Of a stretch of 64,000 bases of DNA, positions 58,701 through 64,000 are shown piece by piece. Under the pieces are notes generated by a model that was given only the letters and a program-made list of their open reading frames with translations, made no database searches and was not told the DNA's origin. The stretch's first letter is position 1. Each line of letters begins with the position of its first letter. The stretch is from Microglena sp. YARC (lineage: Eukaryota > Chlorophyta > Chlorophyceae > Chlamydomonadales > Chlamydomonadaceae): assembly GCA_022414725.1 (NCBI GenBank), contig CM039465.1:37984260-38048259 (forward strand), in the 5' to 3' direction. Position numbers and translations under genes: made by a program.

Positions 58701-60993
58701 GTGAGAAGAGTGTGATGAGTGTGATGAGTGTGATGAGTGTGATGAGTGTGATGAGAGTGAAGAGTTTGAGATGGATAGTGGGATCCGTCACCATTTTCAT
58801 AGCACTGTCTAGCTTCCAAGGCCGATACCGACGGGTCTCATTCCTGCCATGACAAGAAGAGTGAGAAGGGTGTGAAGAGTGTGATGAGTGTGGAGGAGTG
58901 ACGAGTACAAAGATGTTGAGATTGATGGTGAGATCCGTCACCGTTTGCATAACACAGCCTAGCTTCCAATGCCAGTACCGACAAAGTTCATTTCTGCCAT
59001 GCAAGGGAGATAGGCGTGAAGAGTGTGATGAGTGTGATGGGAGTGATGAGTGTGTAGGGTTTGAGATTGGTAGTGGGATTCGACACTTTTTTCATAGCAC
59101 AGCCTAGCTTCCAATGCCGATACCGACGGATTTCGTTTCTGCAATGAAAAGAAGAGTGAGAAGAGTGTGATGACTGTGGAGGGAGTGAAGATTGTGATGA
59201 GTGTGGACGGAGTGAAGAGTACAAAGATGTTGAGATTGGTGGTGGGATCCGTCACCGTTTGCATAACACAGCCTAGCTTCCAATGCCAGTACCGACAAAG
59301 TTCATTTCTGCAATGAAAAGAAGAGTGAGAAGAGTGTGATAACTGTGGAGGTAGAGATGAGTGTGAAGAGTGTGGGGGGGTATAGGTGGTGATGGTGGTG
59401 GTGGTGTGTGGGGGGTGTAGGTGGTGATGGTGGTGGTGGTGTGGGGGGGGTATAGGTGGTGGTGGTGGTGGTGGTGTGATGAGTGTGAAGAGTGTTTGAG
59501 CACAACTGATCGAGAATTTGTGATCAGTTGTAGGATCCGTCAGCATTTTCATAGCACAGCCTAGCTTCCAATGCCGATACCGAAGAATCTTGTTTCTCAC
59601 ATGCAAGGGAGATGGGAGTGAAGAGTGTGATAAGTGTGATACGTGTGATGAGTGTGATCAGTGTGAAGAGTGGCTAGATAATCCCTCCCTCCCTCCCCCA
59701 AGAGGAGGCTACCCCCTCTGGCTTATCCCCATGCTTGTGCCTTGAGGAAGATCGACCTAATCCAACCAAACCAAACCAGCCCAAACCAAACCAAAACCCA
59801 CCGATAGTGAGCATCCTGATTCTGGCTTATCGCCATGCTTGCACCGTCTCGTGGATCTAGCAGCTCGTGCATGGAAGCCACTCGCCCCTTGGCTAACCTA
59901 ACCAAACCTAACCTACTCGCCCCTTGGCTAACCTAACCTAACCTAACCTAACCTAACCAAACCTAACCTACTCGCCCCTTGGCTAACCTAACCAAACCTA
60001 ACCTAACCAAACCAGCACAAACCAAAACAAACCTAACCAGCACAAACCAAACCAACCCAACCCAACCCAGCACAAACCAGTCCAAACCAAACCTAACCAA
60101 ACCAGCCTAAACTAAAACCCACCGAGAGTGTACATCCTGGCTCTGTCCTGACACAATGCTTGCGCCTTGAGGAGGAACGCCCCTTGGCTATCACAACCAA
60201 ACCTAACCAGCCCAAACCAGTCCAAACCAAACCAGCCCAAACCAAAACCCACCAATAGTGTACATCCTGGTTCTGGCTTAACACCATGCTTGCTCCGACT
60301 CGTGGATTTAGCTGCTTGTGGATGGAAGCCACTCGGTCTGTGGCTAACCTAACCAGCCCAAACCAGCCCAAACCTAACCGGCATAAAGACAGACCTAACC
60401 AGCCCAAACCAAACCAAAACCCACAAAAAGTGAGAATCCTGGTTCAGGCTTATCGCCATGCCTGCGCCGTCTCGTGGATTTAGAAGCTTGTGGATGGAAG
60501 CCACTCGCCCCTTAGCTAACATAACCTAACCATACCTAACCAGCCCAAAACCCAGCATAAAAACAGACCTAACCAGCCCAAACCAGCCCAAACCTAGCCG
60601 GCATAAAGACAGACCTAACCAGCCCAAGCCAAACCTAACCAGCCCAAGCCAAACCAAAACCCACTGAATGCGAGAATCCTTGTTCAGGCTTATCGCCATG
60701 CTTGCACCGTCTTGTGGATCTAGCTGCTTGTACGTGGAAGACACTCGCCCCTTGGCTAACCTAACCAGCCCAAACCTTACCAGCCCAAACCAAACATAAC
60801 CAGCCCCAACCAAACCAAAACCCACCGAAAGTGAGAATCCTGGTTCAGGCTTATCACCATGCCTGCGCCGTCTAGTGGGTTTAGAAGCTTGTGGATGGAA
60901 GCCTTGACTGGCTACCGCAGCAAAAGCCGAGACTCCTGTTTCATCTCTGTTGCCTGAGTTTACTCGCTGGCTGATCATGCTTAAGCAGCCCAT
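46843..60993 (-). CDS. DUF1336 / EDR2 C-terminal domain protein, plant-type with MGC N-terminus (6 exons, 3' end incomplete)
   Basis: Six exons on the minus strand give about 306 codons with matching phases throughout. The N-terminus MGCLSMIS, followed by a basic TRRRRH stretch, looks like an N-myristoylation/palmitoylation signal, as in plant MGxC-type DUF1336 proteins. Downstream come [76 protein letters not shown] and ELPEQ, in the family's order. EDR2-type domains act at membranes or lipids and in defence or cell-death control in plants; the function here is inferred only from the family. The last part (VLxxxRLxxID in relatives) was not found and may lie in the N gap or past the 12.5-kb array. 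All introns carry tandem arrays that include exon edges. Confidence 0.88.
46978..47870. repeat. Acceptor-edge array of DUF1336 exon 6
   Basis: Copies of the exon 6 start (minus ATTGACCTGGACGTGCA) of decreasing, then increasing length: 84 nt at 47160, ~15-20 nt at about 47320, 47455, 47605 and 47735, and ~50 nt at 47820-47868. Spacers are ggtgtggtgcagggtagtgc (C-rich in sense). Confidence 0.9.
47077..47160 (-). pseudogene. Duplicate of DUF1336 exon 6, 5' 84 nt with acceptor
   Basis: An open, nearly identical copy ([19 protein letters not shown] and on to NRLNTVIF) with the same ttgcacag acceptor. It runs into intron-like sequence (gacccagtaagt) instead of continuing to ELPEQ. It could act as an alternative exon through that GTAAGT, which would change frame. 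Read here as an edge copy, not as the main exon. Confidence 0.7.
47886..48256. repeat. Donor-edge copies of DUF1336 exon 5
   Basis: Two extra copies of the exon 5 end plus intron start: minus GGTCACAACTACTTCGAG-like followed by gttggtgacgatgatt. Each continues into dispersed repeat R (ggtgccctactgg). Confidence 0.85.
48257..48410 (-). CDS. DUF1336 protein exon 5: FKILPRVVN ... GHNYFE block
   Basis: 154 nt, 1 nt plus 51 codons. The acceptor cgaag follows a long CCCAA-type tract and the donor is gttggt. It encodes [33 protein letters not shown] and [10 protein letters not shown], the most diagnostic part of DUF1336 (LxxAYNxKPVLxRPQHxFxxGxNYFE). A second acceptor-plus-exon start copy sits at 49018-49070 and two donor-side copies at about 47920-48000 and 48085-48150. 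Confidence 0.92.
48411..49690. repeat. (TTGGG)n array with an exon 5 acceptor copy inside
   Basis: Nearly pure GGGTT pentamers on plus (AACCC in sense), broken by ttggttggg and ttggatggg variants. At 49018-49070 it contains a copy of the exon 5 start with its acceptor. Not a telomere: the unit is not a known plant or algal telomere unit and it is internal. Confidence 0.93.
49691..50967. repeat. Donor-edge array of DUF1336 exon 4
   Basis: About 20 units of cacccaacatacgcacctct on plus (exon end GAGAG plus gtgcgtatgttgggtg on minus). Four of them keep 40-50 nt of exon 4 (near 49845, 50010, 50598, 50866). C-rich on plus, so G-rich in sense. The switch from the TTGGG array at 49690 is abrupt. 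Confidence 0.92.
50968..51134 (-). CDS. DUF1336 protein exon 4: [11 protein letters not shown] block
   Basis: 167 nt, 55 codons plus 2 nt, after a textbook pyrimidine-rich acceptor (tttgctccccacag) and ending at gtgcgt. It encodes [20 protein letters not shown], then [18 protein letters not shown], matching PSxFG...GxSLVxYFxL and the following basic helix in plant proteins. Its last ~45 nt plus donor recur at about 49845, 50010, 50598 and 50866. Confidence 0.9.
51550..52002 (+). CDS. ORF with 19-residue basic repeats (Helitron/STPR-like, unassigned)
   Basis: Open frame of 150 codons on the plus strand inside intron 3 of the DUF1336 gene, opposite to the host gene. Residues ~15-115 form about five repeats of a 57-bp unit encoding patterns like [19 protein letters not shown]: basic, Ala-rich and probably helical. 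Short basic repeats of this kind (for example STPR repeats, usually 23 residues) occur in DNA-binding proteins and at the N-termini of some transposon helicase proteins. The frame ends soon after the repeats and no helicase or nuclease follows, so it is at best a fragment or a first exon. The surrounding 51290-52440 has ordinary base composition and lacks satellites, which suggests an insertion. Function unknown. Confidence 0.4.
   Translation: MPTVLMDRRARNTASQRSKRACLSKEDRDIANKRRRDARAARSEKQRHADNLARRQERAALPEEERKATNQARREDYAAQPGDLRHAHNLARSRERAAQPEELRHAHNLARRRERAAMPEHSPAFLQALLIHSSCCELRHSHGSWYLCTI
52558..52955. repeat. GT, G-run and TA/TG microsatellites
   Basis: (GT)n at 52558-52604, a ~30-nt G run at 52605-52634, and (TA)n/(TATG)n at 52810-52955. 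Confidence 0.9.
53104..53300 (-). mobile_element. tRNA-derived SINE, head type B
   Basis: On the minus strand: head with B box GGTTTGAATCC, body cgctgtcaaccgccatggta, tail taataccacgccccgtcagg and cgtcatcattac. Nearly full length. Confidence 0.8.
53375..54010. repeat. ~57-bp tandem array, 11 copies
   Basis: Units of gacaacatttcgggccaaaa, cggtgtctgagtcaagctta and acaatgacttctgt, with a 3-nt deletion in some. Because the period is near a multiple of three, long frames are open on both strands; none looks like a protein. A minus-strand frame beside it (54010-54150, [19 protein letters not shown]) is of normal composition but unrecognised. Confidence 0.9.
54011..54595. other. Unassigned stretch with short direct repeats
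   Basis: Contains paired agcgctgaccaatttg (54282, 54318), paired ctggtgtggaca (54170, 54350) and doubled ctttgcgtttgctgactgc (about 54107 and 54136). No gene or known element recognised. Confidence 0.4.
54600..54735. repeat. (TTGGTTTGGCT)n simple repeat
   Basis: Repeats of ttggtttggcttggtttgg, C/A-rich in sense. Confidence 0.85.
54793..54872 (+). repeat. Dispersed repeat P copy
   Basis: ccagtgcaagcaaacgggct, cacctcaacc, ctcataataaggcttcctat, then atgtatttatttc. It ends about 18 nt before the exon 3 donor. Confidence 0.7.
54890..55075 (-). CDS. DUF1336 protein exon 3: [10 protein letters not shown] block
   Basis: 186 nt, 62 codons, phase 0 to 0. The acceptor is catgcag and the donor gtgagt. 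It reads [17 protein letters not shown], then LPPVYKHQ-like and [16 protein letters not shown] segments, matching the family's (L)YELxAVDxF and PPLLVVNLQxPxYxP strands. It is intact. Its first 40 nt recur at about 55330-55378 and 55553-55597 within the (GAT)n-rich array. Confidence 0.9.
55076..56035. repeat. Acceptor-edge array of DUF1336 exon 3 with (GAT)n
   Basis: Copies of the exon 3 start (plus aacagcaaggagctcataga, ccttttctgcatggtgag) at about 55330 and 55553, embedded in gatgatggtggtggt repeats (ATC/ACC in sense). A (TGC)n block lies at 55786. Confidence 0.9.
56030..56092 (+). repeat. Dispersed repeat R copy
   Basis: ctggtgctctactggacccc, aaatgtgcccgtgac and ggagtcaagggggact, next to gatgat repeats as in the copy at 11064. 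Confidence 0.6.
56357..56456 (-). mobile_element. SINE 3' half
   Basis: Body and tail only: minus ccgccatggtaccactgtcc, gtaaagtagcagcccgttct and cccacgccccaccagacgtt. Confidence 0.7.
56556..56756 (-). mobile_element. tRNA-derived SINE, head type B
   Basis: On the minus strand: head ending in B box GGTTCAAATCC, body tgacaaccgccatggtagca, tail taccccaccccacaaggcat and tatcattacc. Next to the partial copy at 56357. Confidence 0.8.
56815..56950. repeat. (CCCACACCCACCTGCTGTG)n short array
   Basis: Four units of cacccacctgctgtgcccc, then cccacacctacacc. G-rich in sense. Confidence 0.8.
57023..57870 (+). repeat. Dispersed repeat P copy split by a hAT element
   Basis: The left part, ccggtgcaagcaaacaggct to cacgcctcataat, ends at 57076. 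The right part resumes after the duplicated ctcataat with caggcgtcctatttatgt at 57840. Removing the element plus one ctcataat restores the family sequence exactly. Confidence 0.8.
57077..57831. mobile_element. Non-autonomous hAT-type transposon, 755 bp, with 8-bp target duplication
   Basis: Begins CAGGGTTGGG and ends CCCAACCCTA, so the inverted ends match at 9 of 10 bases. It is flanked on both sides by CTCATAAT (57069-57076 and 57832-57839). An 8-bp duplication and C/TAGGG-type ends are the hAT signature. The subterminal regions hold repeated cgtatgaatata/aaacgtatga motifs in both orientations, as in hAT transposase-binding regions. No ORF of useful length, so it depends on a transposase elsewhere. 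Confidence 0.88.
57840..58083. repeat. Donor-side array of DUF1336 exon 2 made from repeat P
   Basis: Five ~52-bp units of ggccacacgcctcataatca, ggcaacctatttatttatg. In sense each begins gtgtggccat, the very donor sequence of exon 2 (GTCAAG then gtgtggcc). So the intron start and the array unit are the same sequence, and part of it is the tail of dispersed family P. Confidence 0.8.
58084..58191 (-). CDS. DUF1336 protein exon 2: start of the domain (YRVRTIDY)
   Basis: 108 nt, 36 codons, phase 0 to 0. The acceptor is catgtcag and the donor gtgtgg. It encodes [20 protein letters not shown], then [14 protein letters not shown], equivalent to the FRVRxxxYxKxKxK strand opening DUF1336. About eight imperfect copies of its acceptor and first ~75 nt follow upstream to 59610; only this one continues to a donor. 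Confidence 0.82.
58192..59610. repeat. Acceptor-edge array of DUF1336 exon 2, ~160-bp unit, about 8 copies
   Basis: Each unit carries plus ccattttcatagcacagcct, agcttccaatgccgataccg and gatctcgtttctgccatg: the exon 2 start with its acceptor. Spacers are gagtgtgatgagtgtgatga (pyrimidine-rich in sense). Exon-like parts are 70-80 nt and over 90% alike, but stop before the donor. Confidence 0.93.
59690..60825. repeat. Donor-edge array of DUF1336 exon 1, about 5 copies
   Basis: Units hold 80-100 nt of the exon 1 end (plus ggcttatcgccatgcttgcg, gtggatggaagccactcg) plus the donor context aaaacccaccgatagtgag, in cctaaccaaaccagcccaaa spacers (G/T-rich in sense). Copies near 59800, 60120, 60247, 60420 and 60658. 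Confidence 0.92.
60826..60993 (-). CDS. DUF1336 protein exon 1: start codon and lipidation-type N-terminus
   Basis: Start ATG at 60993-60991, 56 codons, ending at a gtgggt donor. I chose this start because MGCLSMIS is a good Gly2/Cys3 acylation site followed by Arg-rich TRRRRH, as in plant relatives. A ccccccag acceptor sits 7 nt before the ATG and the frame stays open across it, so a preceding exon (5' UTR or coding) exists. The exon start is repeated twice upstream (to ~61590) and the exon end plus donor about five times downstream (59720-60680). Confidence 0.75.
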
Positions 60994-61000
60994 TATGGGC

Positions 61001-61640
61001 CTGGGGGGTACAGAGGGGAGGGGGGCTGAGGTGTAAGGCAGGGTGGGGTGGGGGTGGGGTGGAGGGGGTGGGGTGGGGTGGGGTGGGAGTACAGAGGGTG
61101 GGGTGGGGAGGGAGTACAGAGGGGAGGGGGGGCTGAGGTGGGGTGGGATGAAGGCGGGGTGGGGGTTCAGAGGGGCTGGCCACCGCAGCAAAAGCCGAGA
61201 CTCCTGTTGCATCTCTGTTATTTCAGCTCACTCGCTGGCTGATCATGCTTAAGCAGCCCATAATGGGGCCTAAGGGGTACAGAGGGGAGGGGGGGTGGAA
61301 GGCGGGGGGGTGGGGGGTGGGGGGGGAGTACAGAGGGTGGGGGGGGGAGGTGGGGGTCATAAGGTGGGGGTGGGTGGGGTGAGGTGGGGGGTCGTAAGGT
61401 GGGGTGGGGTGGGGTGAGGTGGTGGTACATAGGGTGAGGTGGGGTGGGGGGGTTCAGAGGGTGGGGGGGGCCACCGCAGCTGAAGCCAAAGCACCCATAT
61501 AATCTCTGCTGCTCATGCTTACTCGCTGGCTGATCATGCTTAAGCAGCCCATAATGGTGGTGGTGGGGGGGGGGGGGGGGGGGGTACAGAGAGTGGGGTG
61601 GGGTGGGGAGTTGGAAGGGGGGGGGATAGGGAGAGTCAAT
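61001..61640. repeat. Acceptor-edge array of DUF1336 exon 1, ~270-bp unit
   Basis: Two copies (61180-61265 and 61470-61555) of the exon 1 start including the ATGGGCTGCTTAAGC start region, separated by ggggtggggtggggag repeats (C-rich in sense), so further in-frame ATG/MGC copies exist upstream. Confidence 0.9.
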
Positions 61641-61749
61641 TCTAGGGCAACTTCTGTACATTCATTCAAAAATCAATAAAAATAAATCAATTTACACCTA
61701 TTTAATTCAATATCAAACCACAGGACAGACACAAAGAACATATACTTGG

Positions 61750-61870
61750 TTTCAGGAAAGATTCAGGAAAGATTCAGGAAAGATTCAGGAAAGATTCAGG
61801 AAAGATTCAGGAAAGATTCAGGAAAGATTCAGGAAAGATTCAGGAAAGATTCAGGAAAGATTCAGGAAAA
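61750..61870. repeat. 11-bp tandem repeat (attcaggaaag)
   Basis: About eleven near-perfect gattcaggaaa units. Confidence 0.95.
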
Positions 61871-61994
61871 ATTTGAAATTTTGTTTTGATGCATTTTTGA
61901 CACTTTTCCATCGTCACCATACCATTCCACCACCACCATACCATCCCTTCATCATCATATCATGCCACCATCACCATCATAATTTCATACCATC

Positions 61995-64000
61995 ACCACC
62001 ATCACCATCACCACCATCCGCTTACTTTCATCCTGTACACACTCAGATGACAGTGAGCTGTCTATGTCATACCGCCACCACCATCACCATCACCACCATC
62101 CGCTTACTTTCATCCTGTACACACTCAGATGACAGTGAGCTGTCTATGTCACCGCCACCACCATCACCATCACCCACCATCCGCTTACTTTCATCCTGTA
62201 CACACTCAGATGACAGTGAGCTGTCTATGTCATACCGCCACCACCATCACCATCACCACCATCCGCTTACTTTCATCCTGTACACACTCAGATGACAGTG
62301 AGCTGTCTATGTCATACCGCCACCACCATCACCATCACCACCATCCGCTTACTTTCATCCTGTACACACTCAGATGACAGTGAGCTGTCTAGTCATACCG
62401 CCACCACCATCACCATCCACCACCATCCGCTTACTTTCATCCTGTACACACTCAGATGACCTGTCCATACCGCCACCACCATCACCATCACCACCATCCG
62501 CTTACTTTCATCCTGTACCACTCAGATGACAGTGAGCTGTCTATTATACCGCCACCACCATCACCATCACCACATCCGCTTACTTTCATCCTGTACACAC
62601 TCAGACGACAGTGAGCTGTCTATGTCATACCGCCACCACCATCACCATCACCACCATCCGCTTACTTTCATCCTGTACACACCAATGTCATACCGCCATC
62701 CGCTTACTTTCATCCTGTACACACTCAGATACAGTGATGTCTATGTCATACCGTGCTTTCAGCCATCCATCATCACCATCACCACCATCCGCTTACTTCA
62801 TCCTGTACACACTCAGATGACAGTGAGCTGTCCTGTCCGCTTACTTTCATCCTGTACCACTCAGATGACAGTGAGCTGTCTATGTCATACCGCCACCACC
62901 ATCACATTCACCACCATCCGCTTACTTTCATCCTGTACACACTCAGATGACAGTGAGCTGTCTATGTCATACCGCCACCACCATCACCATCACCACCATC
63001 CGCTTACTTTCATCCTGTACACACTCAGATGACAGTGAGCTGTCTATGTCATACCGCCACCACCATCACCATCACCACCATCCGCTTACTTTCATCCTGT
63101 ACACACTCAGATGACAGTGAGCTGTCTATGTCATACCGCCACCACCATCACCATCACCACCATCCGCTTACTTTCATCCTGTACACACTCAGATGACAGT
63201 GAGCTGTCTATGTGTCATACCGCCACCACCATCACCATCACCACCATCCGCTTACTTTCATCCTGTACACACTCAGATGACAGTGAGCTGTCTATGTCAT
63301 ACCGCCACCACCATCACCATCACCACCATCCGCTTACTTTCATCCTGTACACACTCAGATGACAGTGAGCTGTTCTATGTCATACCGCCACCACCATCAC
63401 CATCACCACCATCCGCTTTACTTTCATCCTGTACACCACTCAGATGGACAGTGAGCTGTCTATGTCATACCGCCACCACCATCACCATCACCACCATCCG
63501 CCTTACTTCAGCATCATCCTGTACACACTCAGATGACAGTGAGCTGTCTATGTCATACCGCCACCACCATCACCATCACCACCATCCGCTTACTTTCATC
63601 CTGTACACACTCAGATGACAGTGAGCTGTCTATGTCATACCGCCACCACCATCACCATCACCACCATCCGCTTACTTTCATCCTGTACACACTCAGATGA
63701 CAGTGAGCTGTCTATGTCATACCGCCACCACCATCACCATCACCACCCATCCGCTTACTTTCATCCTGTACACACTCAGATGACAGTGAGCTGTCTTATG
63801 TCATTACCGCCACCACCATCACCATCACCACCATCCGCTTACTTTCATCCTGTACACACTCAGATGACAGTGAGCTGTCTATGTCATACCGCACCACCAC
63901 CATCACCATCACCACCATCCGCTTACTTTCATCCTGTACACACTCAGATGACAGTGAGCTGTCTATGTCATACCGCCACAGATGACACCATACCGCCACC
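61995..64000. repeat. 82-bp tandem array, about 24 copies, running off the window
   Basis: Very regular units of ccgccaccaccatcaccatc, accaccatccgcttactttc, atcctgtacacactcagatg and acagtgagctgtctatgtc. On minus each unit reads DIDSSLSSECVQDE and then a possible donor (GATGAAAgtaagc) and a G-rich spacer, the layout of a donor-edge array. The source exon would lie right of the window. Confidence 0.93.

Noticed and set aside
59925..60010. cctaacctaacc runs as arthropod-type telomere repeats
   Set aside because: Short, degenerate and part of a donor-edge array spacer mixed with ccaaacc and ccagccc.
61995..64000. CRISPR array
   Set aside because: Direct 82-bp tandem units without unique spacers, in a eukaryotic gene region.

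Overview
This is a eukaryotic nuclear window. It contains spliced genes with very long introns, no bacterial-style gene packing and very heavy tandem repetition. I could rebuild two split genes by reading exons, splice sites and codon phase. Both lie on the minus strand. The downstream one (454-25983) is a two-domain plant/E. coli-type cytidine deaminase. The upstream one (46843-60993) is a DUF1336 (EDR2 C-terminal domain) protein with an MGC lipidation-type N-terminus. Both families point to Viridiplantae. The size of the introns suggests a green alga with a large, repeat-rich genome, perhaps a prasinophyte; that placement is an inference.

Layout. 1-250: short satellite, with the 3' end of the deaminase gene beyond the left edge. 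454-25983: seven deaminase exons (25820-25983, 19360-19439, 16445-16570, 10380-10430, 8217-8302, 2412-2529, 454-621), totalling about 264 codons; the family is usually about 300. 26000-33000: mostly unassigned sequence plus a C-rich array (27420-31950) and three weak exon candidates. 33001-34000: assembly gap of exactly 1000 N. 34001-46500: a 12.5-kb array. 46843-60993: six DUF1336-protein exons (60826-60993, 58084-58191, 54890-55075, 50968-51134, 48257-48410, 46843-46977), about 306 codons, with the C-terminal exon(s) missing or unrecognised. 61000-64000: further arrays, probably still in this transcription unit or its upstream neighbour.

The main discovery is the origin of the satellites. 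At nearly every exon I can place, the neighbouring intron is filled with a tandem array whose repeat unit contains a copy of that exon's own edge. Arrays upstream of an exon repeat the 3' splice site plus the first exon bases; arrays downstream repeat the last exon bases plus the 5' splice site. In the sense of transcription, donor-side arrays are mostly G-rich and acceptor-side arrays mostly C/pyrimidine-rich, so many introns are bipartite with a switch point in the middle. This gives the spliceosome tens to over a hundred decoy splice sites per intron.

Mobile and dispersed elements: a tRNA-derived SINE family with two alternative tRNA-like heads on a shared body; a 755-bp hAT-type non-autonomous element with a perfect 8-bp target duplication; a 187-bp inverted-repeat element; a ~1.1-kb insertion with imperfect inverted ends; three short dispersed families; and an ORF with 19-residue basic repeats. 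Single-base indels are common in the arrays and also hit two deaminase exons, so residual long-read error or decay must be considered before calling either gene intact or dead.
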